Part shown: piece by piece, positions 37,235-46,788 of the stretch
Layout: every line of letters begins with the position of its first letter
Position numbering within the stretch: position 1 is the stretch's first letter
Assembly: GCA_041389495.1 (NCBI GenBank)
Contig: JAWKRT010000001.1
Coordinates: 1,364,001 to 1,428,000 of the forward strand
Direction of reading: 5' to 3'
Length of the DNA: 64,000 nucleotides
DNA from: Myxococcota bacterium
GTDB lineage: Bacteria > Myxococcota_A > UBA9160 > UBA4427
Translations under genes and position numbers: made by a program
Notes under the pieces: model-generated
Told to the model about the DNA's origin: nothing
Database searches by the model: none
What the model saw: only the letters and a program-made list of their open reading frames with translations

Positions 37235-37936
37235 GTGGCGCGCGTGCTCGTCGTCGAGGACGAGCTGCATCTCGCGGAGGGGCTGCAATTCAACCTCGAA
37301 GCGGAAGGGCACGAGGTCGAGGTGCTCGGCGACGGCGCGCTCGCGGCGCAGCGGCTCGCGAGCGAGGGCGCGCCGCTCGACCTCGTGCTGCTCGACGTGA
37401 TGCTGCCCGGCATGAGCGGCTTCGAGGTCGCGCGGCGCGCGCGCGCGGCGGGCAACTTCGTCCCCATCCTCATGCTCACCGCGAAGGACGAGGTCGCCGA
37501 CCGCGTGCGCGGCCTCGAGGAAGGGGCGGACGACTATCTCGCGAAGCCGTTCCGGCTCGAGGAGCTGCTCGCGCGCGTGCGCGGGCTGCTGCGCCGACGC
37601 CGCTGGGACGGCGGCCTCGGCGAGTCGACGGCGCCGCGCGAGGTCCGGTTCGGCGACGTCACCGTGCACTTCGATCGCTTCGAGATCGCGACGCCGCGCG
37701 GCACGGCGCGCATCACGACACGCGAGGCCGGCCTGCTGCGCGCGCTGATCGATCGCGAGGGCGAGGCCGTGACGCGCGGCGAGCTGCTCGAGGACGTCTG
37801 GGGGCTCCGGCCCGACACGCGCACGCGCGTCGTCGACAGCTTCGTCGTGCGGCTGCGTCGCTACGTCGAGCCCGATCCTTCACGGCCGCGTCACATCGTG
37901 TCCGTGCGCGGACACGGCTATCGCTTCGTGCGCTGA
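37235..37936 (+). CDS. OmpR/PhoB-family response regulator
   Basis: A 233-residue two-component regulator. The receiver domain (residues 1-120) has the acidic pocket VVEDE, the phosphorylated Asp54 in LLDVMLPG, and the conserved Lys in LAKPF. The C-terminal winged helix (about 135-233) ends with VVDSFVVRLRRYVEPD and VRGHGYRFVR, as in OmpR/PhoB proteins. It is the partner of the kinase encoded 1 base upstream. The GTG start is separated from the kinase stop by a single base. Confidence 0.94.
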   Translation: MARVLVVEDELHLAEGLQFNLEAEGHEVEVLGDGALAAQRLASEGAPLDLVLLDVMLPGMSGFEVARRARAAGNFVPILMLTAKDEVADRVRGLEEGADDYLAKPFRLEELLARVRGLLRRRRWDGGLGESTAPREVRFGDVTVHFDRFEIATPRGTARITTREAGLLRALIDREGEAVTRGELLEDVWGLRPDTRTRVVDSFVVRLRRYVEPDPSRPRHIVSVRGHGYRFVR

Positions 37937-37951
37937 CGGCGTCGACGCAGT

Positions 37952-37971
37952 CGACGGCGTCGACACCGTCG
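37952..37971. terminator. near-perfect palindrome after the response regulator
   Basis: CGACGG / GTCGAC / CCGTCG at 37952-37971 is self-complementary except for one mismatch pair and follows two further GTCGAC-containing units just after the response regulator stop. It may terminate transcription or be a binding site. There is no T-run. Confidence 0.35.
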
Positions 37972-38038
37972 TCGCGCACACGGCGTTTCGCGCGTTCGCC
38001 GCTTGTGGAGCGGGGCGCGCGCGTGCGAACCTGAACGC

Positions 38039-38815
38039 GTGACGGGGGCAATCCGATTCCAGGTCCATCCTGCGCTCGACGACCCGGTGCTCGTGCTGGC
38101 GTTCGGCGGCTGGAGCGACGCGAGCGAGGCCGCGAGCAGCGCGCTCGCGTTCGTGAACGACGCGATCCAGTCCGTCGCGCTCGCCGAGCTCGACCCGGAG
38201 GAGTTCTACGACTTCACCGTCGCGCGCCCGCACGTCGAGCTCGACGGCGACGGCGAGCGCCGCATCGTGTGGCCGAGCACCGAGTTCCGCTTCGGACACG
38301 CCGGCAACGTCGAGCTCGTGACGGGGCTCGGCAGCGAGCCGCACCTGCGCTGGCGCACCTTCTGCGACGCCGTCGCCGCGCTGGCCGAGGGCGTGCACGC
38401 GCACCGCGTCGTGCTGCTCGGCTCCTTCCTCTCCGACGTCGTCTACTCGCGGCCCGTCGAGGTGACGGGCTTCGCGAGCGACCCCGCCGATCTCGAGCGG
38501 CTGGGCGTCGGCCTCTCCGGCTACGAGGGCCCGACCGGCATCGTCGGCGTGCTCGGCGACCGCCTGCAGCGCGACGGCCGCGAGGTCGTCTCGCTCTGGG
38601 CCTGCCTGCCGCACTACCTGAGCACGTCGCCCAACCCGCGCGGCGCGCTCGCGCTGGTCGACCGCCTCTCGGCCTATCTCGGCGTCTCGTTCGACGACGG
38701 CGCGCTGCGCGCCGAGGCCGAGGAGTTCGAGAAGCGCGTCAACGAGATCGTCGCCGCCGACCCGGAGCTCAGCGAGTACGTCCGCCAGCTCAAGAAGCGC
38801 GACTTCGCACAGTAG
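38039..38815 (+). CDS. PAC2 family protein
   Basis: A 258-residue protein of the PAC2 (proteasome assembly chaperone 2-like) family. Typical features are the opening LVLAFGGWSDASEAAS, the RPHVELDGDG region, the GVHAHRVVLLGSF strand, YEGPTGIVGVL and the WACLPHYLSTSPNPRGAL segment. In bacteria without proteasomes the function is unknown; some are proposed to act as ATP-grasp or assembly partners. The GTG at 38039 was chosen because the family begins close to here; no obvious ribosome-binding site is seen. It is a separate unit after the two-component genes. Confidence 0.85.
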   Translation: MTGAIRFQVHPALDDPVLVLAFGGWSDASEAASSALAFVNDAIQSVALAELDPEEFYDFTVARPHVELDGDGERRIVWPSTEFRFGHAGNVELVTGLGSEPHLRWRTFCDAVAALAEGVHAHRVVLLGSFLSDVVYSRPVEVTGFASDPADLERLGVGLSGYEGPTGIVGVLGDRLQRDGREVVSLWACLPHYLSTSPNPRGALALVDRLSAYLGVSFDDGALRAEAEEFEKRVNEIVAADPELSEYVRQLKKRDFAQ

Positions 38816-38851
38816 GCGGAGGGGCGTCGCGGGCGCGCGTTCGCTCGGTCG

Positions 38852-39601
38852 GCCGAGGAGGCGCGGGGGCGGGGGCGCGGCGGCGAATGGCTCGCCGGCG
38901 GTCGACCTGGGTCGGTGTTCGGCGTGGTTCGGCGTGTCGCGCGCGGTGGCACTCGGGTATCGAGCGCCGGCTGCGCTCGATTTCGCCGCCGCGCCCCCTC
39001 CCCCGCGCCCGGTCCTCCGAGGCGCGCGACCGGCACTGCAACTCCACCTGCGGCGTTCCGCGAGACGGCGTGGCCTAACGACCGATCGCCCGCGCGGTCC
39101 GCACCCCCACCACCGCGATCCTCGTCTGCGAGCGGACCCGTCGAAGTGGCGAGGAGCGCGGGGCGGGGGCGCGGCGGCGAATCCGAGCCGGCGCGCGACC
39201 TGGGTCGGCGTTCGGCGTGGTTCGATGCGCGCGCGGTGGCACTCGCGGCACCGAGCGCCGGCTGCGCCGGCGATTCGCCGCCCCCGCGCCCCGCGCCGCG
39301 CGGTGCTTCGAGGCGCGCGACCGGCACTGCAATCCGCCTGCGGTGCTCCGGGCGAGATCATCGACTAACGATCGATCGCCCGCGCGGTCCGCACCCCCAC
39401 CCCGCGATCCTCGTCCGCGAGCGGACCCGTCGAAATGGCGAGGAGCGCGGAGCGGGCGCGGGGGCGGCGAAATCGAGCGCAGCCGGCGCGCGATGTCCGG
39501 ATGCCCGAGCCGTTCGATCCCCGCGAGGCGGCCCCTCGCGGCACCCGCCCGGGCGCCGGCGAGCCATTCGCCGCCCCCGCGCCCGCGCCGCGCGGCGCCC
39601 C
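38852..39601. repeat. non-coding tandem repeat, about 290 bp unit, 2.5 copies, with internal inverted repeats
   Basis: The gap between the PAC2 gene and the Trm112-like gene is filled by an imperfect direct repeat. The junction GGCGAGGAG occurs near 38852, 39148 and 39437 (spacings about 296 and 289). Each copy runs through a GCGGCGGCGAAT block, CGACCTGGGTCGG, GCGCGGTGGCACTCG, GCGCGCGACCGGCACTGCAA, TAACGA(C/T)CGATCGCCC and GCGAGCGGACCCGTCGAA. The third copy stops after about 150 bp. Copy 1 (38965-38990) and copy 3 (39463-39488) are exact 26-base inverted complements. No frame through it looks like protein. It could be a structured RNA, a decayed mobile element, or a silent repeat family. Confidence 0.7.
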
Positions 39602-39621
39602 TACCGAAGCTCCCCCGCTCG

Positions 39622-39873
39622 CTAGGCGAGCTCGATCGACTCTTCGATCAGCATCACCGGGATCGAGTCGTCGACGACGTACAGCACCTTGCCGTCCTCG
39701 CGCACGAGGCCCTCGGCGACGGGCTTCGTCACCGCGTCGCCGCCGCGGTTGCGCAGGCGGCCGGCCTCGATCTCGGCGTTCACGCGCGCGAGCGTCTGGG
39801 CGTCGGCGGGTGCGACGGGCTGCTTGGTCTCCGGGCACACGAGGATCTCGAGAAGCTCTGCTTGGACGGGCAT
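39622..39873 (-). CDS. Trm112-like small protein
   Basis: An 83-residue protein of the Trm112/YcaR family, recognised by LLEILVCPETKQPV at the N-terminus and the C-terminal LYVVDDSIPVMLIEESIEL. Eukaryotic and archaeal Trm112 activates methyltransferases; bacterial members are poorly understood. Only one Cys of the usual zinc-binding set is left, as in some bacterial forms, so zinc binding is unlikely. It is 9 bases downstream of an acyl-CoA dehydrogenase gene and may be co-transcribed with it, though no functional link is evident. Confidence 0.85.
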   Translation of the reverse strand: MPVQAELLEILVCPETKQPVAPADAQTLARVNAEIEAGRLRNRGGDAVTKPVAEGLVREDGKVLYVVDDSIPVMLIEESIELA

Positions 39874-39882
39874 GACGGGCTC

Positions 39883-41112
39883 CTAGCGCAGGAGGGACGA
39901 CGAGTAGCCGAGGATCCGGCGCGCGATGATGAGCTGGTTGATCTGCTGCGTGCCTTCGTAGATGTCGTTGATCTTGGCATCGCGCATCCACTTCTCGACG
40001 AGCAGCTTCTTCGAATAGCCGAGCGGGCCGAGCAGCTCGACGGCCTTCTGCGTGATCTGCGTGACGGCGAGGCCGGCCTTCGCCTTGGCCATCGACGCCT
40101 CGAGGTTGTTGGGCGTCCCCGAGCTGATCATCTTGGCGGCGCGCCAGGTGAGGAGGCGCGCGGCCTGCAGCTCGGCCTGCATCTCGAGGACGTCGCGCTC
40201 GATCGCCGTCAGCTCGTGGCGCGGTGCGTCGTGCCGCAGTCGCACGCCCTGGCGCTCGAGCTCCTCGACGACGAAGTCGAGCGCCGCGCGCCCGACGCCG
40301 ACGGCCATCGCCGCGACGATCGGGCGGCTCGCGTCGAACGTCGCCATCGCGCCCTTGAAGCCCTTGTCGCCGCTCTGCTTCGGGTCCTGCTTCCGGACCT
40401 CGCGGCGGCCGAGCAGGTTGGCCTCGGGCACGCGGCAGTTCTCGAACACGAGCGTCGCCGTGTCCGACGCGCGGATGCCGAGCTTGTCCTCGGTGCCGAC
40501 GAGCTTCATGCCGGGCGTGAGCGCGGGGACGACGAAGCTCTTGATGCCGCCGCGGCCCGCGCTCCGGTCGACCGTCGCCCACACGACGACGAAGCCGCCC
40601 TCGACCTGCGACGCGCCCTCGCCCGCGGTGCAGAAGATCTTCGTGCCGTTCAGCACCCACTCGCGCGTCGCTTCGTCGAAGTCGGCCGTCGTCTGGATCG
40701 CCGCCGAGTCCGAGCCCGCCTCGGGCTCCGTGATCGCCATCGCGCCCCAGATCGGGTGGCCGTCGGAGCGGAACGCGGAGAGGAACTGGTCGCGCTGCTC
40801 GGGCGTGCCCGCGGCGCTCACCGCCGAGCCGCCGAGCGCCGGCGTCGGCATGCGCAGGTAGAGGCCCGCGTCGCCGAAGCAGAGCTCTTCCGCCTGCACG
40901 CACACGGTGACGAAGCCGTCGGTCGGCTGGCTCGCGTCGACGGGCGCGCCCTTGCGCCCCTCGCTCCACCAGAAGTCGATCCACTCGCGCGGCGGCTCGT
41001 GCTCGCGGTCGTCGTACGTGCGCGAGATCGGGCGCATCTGCTCGTGCGCGATGCGGTGGAAGTGCGCGCGCGCGGTCTTCGTGTTCTCGGTGGGCTCGAA
41101 GGAGATCGCCAT
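39883..41112 (-). CDS. acyl-CoA dehydrogenase 1
   Basis: A 409-residue FAD enzyme that introduces the alpha-beta double bond in an acyl-CoA. Landmarks: AITEPEAGSDSAAIQTTA (FAD and substrate contacts), GTKIFCTAGEGA, KLGIRASDTATLVFE, and the C-terminal DIYEGTQQINQLIIARRI containing the catalytic base Glu in YEGT. Length and ends are normal. It follows acyl-CoA dehydrogenase 2 by 27 bases, with the thiolase further upstream. The exact acyl substrate cannot be inferred. Confidence 0.92.
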   Translation of the reverse strand: MAISFEPTENTKTARAHFHRIAHEQMRPISRTYDDREHEPPREWIDFWWSEGRKGAPVDASQPTDGFVTVCVQAEELCFGDAGLYLRMPTPALGGSAVSAAGTPEQRDQFLSAFRSDGHPIWGAMAITEPEAGSDSAAIQTTADFDEATREWVLNGTKIFCTAGEGASQVEGGFVVVWATVDRSAGRGGIKSFVVPALTPGMKLVGTEDKLGIRASDTATLVFENCRVPEANLLGRREVRKQDPKQSGDKGFKGAMATFDASRPIVAAMAVGVGRAALDFVVEELERQGVRLRHDAPRHELTAIERDVLEMQAELQAARLLTWRAAKMISSGTPNNLEASMAKAKAGLAVTQITQKAVELLGPLGYSKKLLVEKWMRDAKINDIYEGTQQINQLIIARRILGYSSSLLR

Positions 41113-41139
41113 GCCGGGCCTCGCTCGACGCGTCGTCGC

Positions 41140-42231
41140 TCAGACGAGCGTCAGGGCTTCGAAGGTCGAGAAGCCGCGCGCGTTGCGCAGGTGCATCTCG
41201 GGCAGGTACTCGCGCGTGTAGCCGTGGCCGCCGAACACCTGCACGGCGCCGTCCGCCACCGCGAGCACCATGCGCTGCGCCTTGCCGATCGCGAGCACGG
41301 CCTCGCGCGACGCGTCGAGCCCCTGGTCGAGGCGCCACGCGGCCTCCCACGCGAGCAGGCGCGTCGCGTCGATCTCCGTCGCCATGTCCGCGAGCTTGAA
41401 CGCGATCGCCTGCTTCGTCGCGATCGGCACGCCGAACGCCTTGCGCTCCTTCGCGTACTCGAGCGCCACCTCGTAGGACGCGCGCGCGACGCCGACCGCG
41501 CACGCCGCGAGCGCGACGCGCCCGCGGTCGAGGAGCGCCCGCACCGCTGCCGTGCCCGCCGCATCGCCGCCGAGCCGCGCGCTCGCCGGCACGCGCACGC
41601 CCGCGAGCGCGACCTCGGCCGTCGGCAGCGCCTGCAGGCCCATGTTCGCCTCGCGCGTCGCGGTGAGCCCGGGCGCGTCCGTCGGCACGGCGAAGGCCGC
41701 GAGCCCCTCGTCGCGCGCGACGACGACGACGTGCGCGAGCCCGTCCTGCCAGGGCACGAAGCACTTGGCGCCGTCGAGCACGACGTCGCCGCCGTCGCGC
41801 TTCGCCGTCGTGTGCGGGTGCAGCGGGTCGAACGCGAAGCGCGGCTCGACCCACGCGAGCGAGCCCGGCGCAGGACGATCGCCGAGCACGCCGGGCAGGA
41901 GCTGCGCGCGCTGCTCGGGCGTGCCGAGGTCGGCGACGGGGAAGCCGAGCAGCGACGGCGAGAGGATCGCGAGCGCGAGCGAGAGGTCGCCCCAGGCGAG
42001 CTCCTCCGCGACGAGGCAGCCGGTGACGGCGCTGCGCGCGCCGCCGCCGCCGCACTCCTCGGGGAGCGCGTTGGCGACGAGCCCGAGCTCGTGCGCGGCC
42101 TCGAGCACCGCGGTGTCGACGGCGCGCGCCTCGTCGCACGCGCGCGCCTTCGGTCGCACCTCGTTCTGCGCGAACTGGCGCACCGTCTCGCGGATGAGCG
42201 CCTGCTCCTCGTCCGGCTCGAAGTCGATCAT
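41140..42231 (-). CDS. acyl-CoA dehydrogenase 2, shortened C-terminus
   Basis: A 363-residue acyl-CoA dehydrogenase. N-terminal LIRETVRQFAQNEVRPKA, FVPWQDGLAHVVVV, and GHGYTREYLPEMHLRNARG are family-typical, but the FAD-contact segment normally reading TEP(D/E)AGSD is replaced by WVEPRFAFDPLHP. The normal YEGT catalytic end appears as GFSTFEALTLV and the chain stops there, about 15 residues early. The Glu is kept but its context is unusual. Such proteins often form heteromeric dehydrogenases with a second, complete partner, which would be acyl-CoA dehydrogenase 1, encoded 27 bases downstream. This pairing, as in steroid side-chain FadE heterotetramers, is inference. Confidence 0.82.
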   Translation of the reverse strand: MIDFEPDEEQALIRETVRQFAQNEVRPKARACDEARAVDTAVLEAAHELGLVANALPEECGGGGARSAVTGCLVAEELAWGDLSLALAILSPSLLGFPVADLGTPEQRAQLLPGVLGDRPAPGSLAWVEPRFAFDPLHPHTTAKRDGGDVVLDGAKCFVPWQDGLAHVVVVARDEGLAAFAVPTDAPGLTATREANMGLQALPTAEVALAGVRVPASARLGGDAAGTAAVRALLDRGRVALAACAVGVARASYEVALEYAKERKAFGVPIATKQAIAFKLADMATEIDATRLLAWEAAWRLDQGLDASREAVLAIGKAQRMVLAVADGAVQVFGGHGYTREYLPEMHLRNARGFSTFEALTLV

Positions 42232-42258
42232 CGCGTGGCCCGCCTCCGTCGCGCGGCG

Positions 42259-43491
<1,233 letters not shown>

Positions 43492-43774
43492 GGGGGTCCC
43501 TCTCGAGGGCGCCGGCGACGGCGCGGGGCTTGCGGAGTGCGCGGCACGGCGCGGCGCGCTCCGGATGGGTCGGTTCGGGGTGCGGGCGCAGCGCACGATA
43601 CCGCACGGCGCACGTCCCGGGCGCCGCGCGCGCGCGTCCGTACGCCGCGCGCGCGGGGCCGCGCCGCGAAGCCGGGCCGGCGCCTCCCGCGATCGATCGC
43701 GACGGACGCCGCCCGTGCGGCGGGCCGACCGGACGCGCGGGATCGCCGCGAGGCGGAACGTGGGGGAGCGAGCC

Positions 43775-44725
43775 GTGGACGCGGCGGGCAGGAGTTCGGC
43801 GGCGCGCGCGCGACGCCGCGGCGGCGCGCCGCGGGCGGTCCGCGACGCGCGCGCGCGCGCGGCGGCCCGTCCGTTCGTCGCGGTCGCGCTCGCCTTCGTG
43901 CTCGCCGTCGCGCTCGGTGTGGCGCTCGCCGGCTGCGACCGCGCCGCGCCGAGTGCGGATGCGCGGCCGGTCGTCGCCGTCTCCGTGCTTCCGCAGCAGT
44001 GGGTGGTCGAGCGGCTCGCGGGCGACCGCGTCCGGGTCGTCGTGATGCTGCCGCCCGGTGCGAACGAGGCGACCTACGAGCCCTCGATCTCGCAGATGCG
44101 CGCGCTCGATCGCGCCGTCCTCTACGTGAAGGTCGGCCACCCGCGCTTCGCGTTCGAGCGGGCCTGGCTCGACGCGCTGCTCGCGGATGCCGAAGGCGTG
44201 CGCGTCGTCGACGGCGCGGCGGGCATCGAGCTCGCGCCCGGCGACCCGCACTACTGGCTCGTGCCGCGCCACGTCGCGACGATGGCGGCCTCCGTCGCGC
44301 GCGCGCTCGCCGATGCGCTGCCCGCCGAGCGCGCCGCGATCGACGCCCGCCTCGAGGGCCTGCGTCGCGACGCCGAGGCGCTCGACGCCGAGCTGCGCGC
44401 GCGGCTCGCCCCGGTGCGGGGGCGCACCTTCCTCGTCTTCCACCCCGCGTTCGGCTATCTCGCGCGCGAGTACGGGCTCGTGCAGGTCGCGATCGAGGAC
44501 GAGGGCAAGGAGCCCGACGCGCACGAGCTGGCGCGCCTCGTCGCGCGCGCGCGCGACGAGGGCGTGCGCGTGATCTTCGTGCAGCCGCAGTTCGATCGCG
44601 CGGCCGCGCAGACGATCGCCGACGAGGTCGGCGCGCGGCTCGAGGTGCTCGACCCGCTCGCGCCCGACTGGGACGACAACCTGCGCCGCGTCGCGCGCGC
44701 GCTCGCGGAGGGACTCGCCTCGTGA
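43775..44725 (+). CDS. metal ABC transporter substrate-binding lipoprotein (ZnuA/TroA family)
   Basis: A 316-residue lipoprotein with a long basic lead and the lipobox ALAGC, so it is anchored in the periplasm. It belongs to the cluster 9 metal-binding family: DPHYWLVPRHVATMA and FLVFHPAFGYLAREYGL each supply a His ligand, and DPLAPDWDDN near the end an Asp. The first canonical His, in the motif PHxYEP, is replaced: here it reads NEATYEP. A His in KVGHPRF may compensate. Zinc or manganese is likely. The GTG at 43775 has GGGGGAG 6 bases upstream. The stop overlaps the ATPase gene. Confidence 0.88.
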   Translation: MDAAGRSSAARARRRGGAPRAVRDARARAAARPFVAVALAFVLAVALGVALAGCDRAAPSADARPVVAVSVLPQQWVVERLAGDRVRVVVMLPPGANEATYEPSISQMRALDRAVLYVKVGHPRFAFERAWLDALLADAEGVRVVDGAAGIELAPGDPHYWLVPRHVATMAASVARALADALPAERAAIDARLEGLRRDAEALDAELRARLAPVRGRTFLVFHPAFGYLAREYGLVQVAIEDEGKEPDAHELARLVARARDEGVRVIFVQPQFDRAAAQTIADEVGARLEVLDPLAPDWDDNLRRVARALAEGLAS

Positions 44726-45522
44726 CGGACGCCGCGCCGCCGCCCTGCGTCGAGCTCGATCGCGTGAGCGTCTCGCGCGGCGGGCGCCCCGTGCTCGAGG
44801 ACGTGACGCTGCGCATCGCGGCGAACGACTACCTCGCGATCCTCGGCCCGAACGGGAGCGGCAAGAGCACGCTGCTCAAGGTGATCCTCGGGCTGATCGA
44901 GCCCGACGCGGGCCGCGTGCGCGTGTTCGGCGCGCCGCCGCGGCGCGCGCGCGGGCGCGTCGGCTACGTCCCGCAGCGCGCCACGTTCGACCTCGACTTC
45001 CCGATCCGCGTGCGCGACGTCGTCTCGATGGGCCGGCTCGCGGGGCTCGGCCTCGCGCGCCTCGGCCGCTTCGCGCGCGACGATCGCGAGGCCGCCGACG
45101 CGGCGCTCGAGCGCGTCGAGATGGCGGCGCTCGCCGACCGGCCGATCGGCGCGCTCTCGGGCGGCCAGCTGCAGCGCGTGCTGATCGCGCGCGCGCTCGC
45201 GCAGCGGCCGCGGCTGCTCCTGCTCGACGAGCCGACGTCGAGCCTCGACGAGCGCATCGGGCGCAGCGTCTGGGAGCTCTTCGAAGAGCTCTCCGCGGAG
45301 ATGGCGATCGTGGTGGTCTCGCACGACATCGGGGCGATCTCGCGCAGCGTGCGCAGCGTCGCGTGCCTGAACCGCCACCTCTTCGCGCACCCGTCGCGGC
45401 AGCTCACCTCCGACGTGATCGAGGCGGCCTACGGCTGTCCCATCGATCTCGTCGCGCACGGGCATCCGCACCGCGTGCTGGCCGACCACGACGGCGCCGG
45501 CGCGCCGCACGGGGAGGGGTGA
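44722..45522 (+). CDS. metal ABC transporter ATP-binding protein (ZnuC family)
   Basis: A 266-residue ABC ATPase. Walker A is GPNGSGKST, the signature is LSGGQLQR, Walker B is RLLLLDEPTSSLD and the H-loop is VVVSHD. The GYVPQRATFDLDFPI segment at the Q-loop is typical of zinc/manganese importers. The C-terminus carries a His-containing stretch (VAHGHPHRVLADHD) which may sense metal. The GTG overlaps the upstream stop by 4 bases; the permease begins 1 base after its stop. Confidence 0.93.
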   Translation: MTDAAPPPCVELDRVSVSRGGRPVLEDVTLRIAANDYLAILGPNGSGKSTLLKVILGLIEPDAGRVRVFGAPPRRARGRVGYVPQRATFDLDFPIRVRDVVSMGRLAGLGLARLGRFARDDREAADAALERVEMAALADRPIGALSGGQLQRVLIARALAQRPRLLLLDEPTSSLDERIGRSVWELFEELSAEMAIVVVSHDIGAISRSVRSVACLNRHLFAHPSRQLTSDVIEAAYGCPIDLVAHGHPHRVLADHDGAGAPHGEG

Positions 45523-45523
45523 C

Positions 45524-46351
45524 GTGGCCGAGGCGCTCGCCCTCCCGTTCTTCCAGCGCGTGCTCGTGGCCGGGCTGCTCGCGAGCGTCGCGTGCGGCGT
45601 GATCGGCGCCTACGTGGTGGCCCGGCGCATCGCGTCGCTCTCCGGGGGGCTCGCGCACGCGGCGTTCGGCGGCGTCGGCCTCGGCTACCTCGTGGGCGTC
45701 GCGCCGATGGCGGGGGCGGCGGGGTTCGCGCTCGTGGCCGCGCTCGTCGTCGGCTTCGCCGAGCGTCGCATGCGCTCGGGGCTCGACGCGCTGATCACGA
45801 TGGTGTGGTCGGTCGGCATGGCGCTCGGCGTCGTGTTCGTCGCGCTCGCGCCCGGCTATGCGCCGGACCTCATGAGCTACCTGTTCGGGAGCCTGCTCTT
45901 CGCGCCCTGGAGCTACGTCGCCGTGGTCGCCGGGCTCGACGTCGCGATCCTCGGCGCGGTCGTGCTCTTCCATCCCTACTTCGAGGCCGTCTGCTTCGAC
46001 GAGGAGTTCGCCGAGGCGACCGGCGTGCCCACCGAGCCGCTCTTCCTCGCGCTGCTCGCGCTCGCGGCGCTCGCGATCGTGACCTTGATCCGCGTGGTCG
46101 GCGCGGTGCTCGCGATCGGCCTGCTCACGATCCCGGCCGCCACGGCGCGCCGCTTCGCGGACGGCCTGCGGCCCATGATGGTGCTCGCGGTCGCGATCTG
46201 CGCGGCGTGCACGACGGGCGGGCTCTTCCTCTCGTACGGCCTCGCCGAGCGCTTCGGCGTGTCGATTCCGCCCGGGCCGCTGGTCGTGCTGCTGGCGGCT
46301 GCGGGCTACGCGCTGTCGGGCGTCGCGGTGCGGCTGCGCGCGCGCGCCTAA
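45524..46351 (+). CDS. metal ABC transporter permease (ZnuB family)
   Basis: A 275-residue inner-membrane permease with about eight helices. Family features are VARRIASLSGGLAHAAFGGVG after the first helix (split here by a conserved Gly run), the coupling segment around DEEFAEATGVP, and LRVVGAVLAIGLLTIPAATA-like helix seven with its conserved PAATA. It completes a znuACB-type operon, which starts divergently from the thiolase gene across 283 bases where I find no clear Zur box. A hairpin follows 8 bases after the stop. Confidence 0.92.
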   Translation: MAEALALPFFQRVLVAGLLASVACGVIGAYVVARRIASLSGGLAHAAFGGVGLGYLVGVAPMAGAAGFALVAALVVGFAERRMRSGLDALITMVWSVGMALGVVFVALAPGYAPDLMSYLFGSLLFAPWSYVAVVAGLDVAILGAVVLFHPYFEAVCFDEEFAEATGVPTEPLFLALLALAALAIVTLIRVVGAVLAIGLLTIPAATARRFADGLRPMMVLAVAICAACTTGGLFLSYGLAERFGVSIPPGPLVVLLAAAGYALSGVAVRLRARA

Positions 46352-46359
46352 CGCCGTTC

Positions 46360-46377
46360 GTGTCGGTGCGCCGACAC
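46360..46377 (+). terminator. hairpin after the metal transporter operon
   Basis: GTGTCGG (46360-46366), loop TGCG, CCGACAC (46371-46377): a perfect 7-bp stem 8 bases after the permease stop. No T-run follows. It separates this operon from the act promoter. Confidence 0.5.
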
Positions 46378-46488
46378 CGGGCTTCGCAGGGTGCGCGCCT
46401 GCGTGCTTCGGCGGAGGCGCACGCGCGCGCGGCGACGCGCTGCAACGATCGGATGCGTCGCAGCTCCGCGCGCAAGCCCCGAATCTCC

Positions 46489-46517
46489 TTGACGGCGGCG
46501 GGGCCTCGTTCTAGAAA
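46489..46517 (+). promoter_or_regulatory. candidate sigma70-type promoter of the act operon
   Basis: TTGACG (46489-46494; 5/6 match to the -35 consensus) and TAGAAA (46512-46517; 4/6) are separated by exactly 17 bases. The pair is in a local AT-richer spot in front of actA. Start of transcription would be near 46524, leaving a leader of about 420 bases. This is the best promoter match in the window. Confidence 0.6.
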
Positions 46518-46720
46518 CCGCCCCGCCGCAGCCAACAGACCGTGAAGAGCGCGTTTCGCCGGGCATCGACGTCCGTTCTCGGGCCTCCGCATGGCCGACC
46601 CGGTGCCCAGGTTCGCGCTCGACCGGTCTCGTGGCGGCGGATCTGCGACGGGACGCGAGTGCTCGTCGTGCGCGGAGCATCGAGCTCGTCGTTCGTGCCG
46701 GGATGCGAGCCTCGAGGGCA

Positions 46721-46788
46721 GGAAGGTCGGATGGGTGCGCGCGCCGCGTCGCGCGCGCCCGGATGGCCCCGCCTTCGAGCGACCTTCC
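46721..46788 (+). other. structured leader element upstream of actA
   Basis: GGAAGGTCG at 46721-46729 is exactly complementary to CGACCTTCC at 46780-46788. Nested within is an 11-bp stem (46733-46743 with 46750-46760, one G-U pair) around a 6-base loop. The remaining stretch between the inner stem and the closing arm (46761-46779) is single-stranded and pyrimidine-rich. The leader as a whole (about 46524-46941) has no convincing reading frame. It may control act expression as an RNA element; I cannot match it to a known riboswitch. Confidence 0.45.

Noticed and set aside
39070..39180. Integron attC-like site in the tandem repeat (GCCTAAC at the right place for a core site)
   Set aside because: The matching GTTRRRY core is missing within 141 bases and the second copy has a mismatch (GACTAAC); no integrase or cassette-like genes nearby.
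43492..43774. Zur or Mur operator in front of the metal transporter operon
   Set aside because: No AT-rich palindrome of the expected type was found in this very GC-rich gap.
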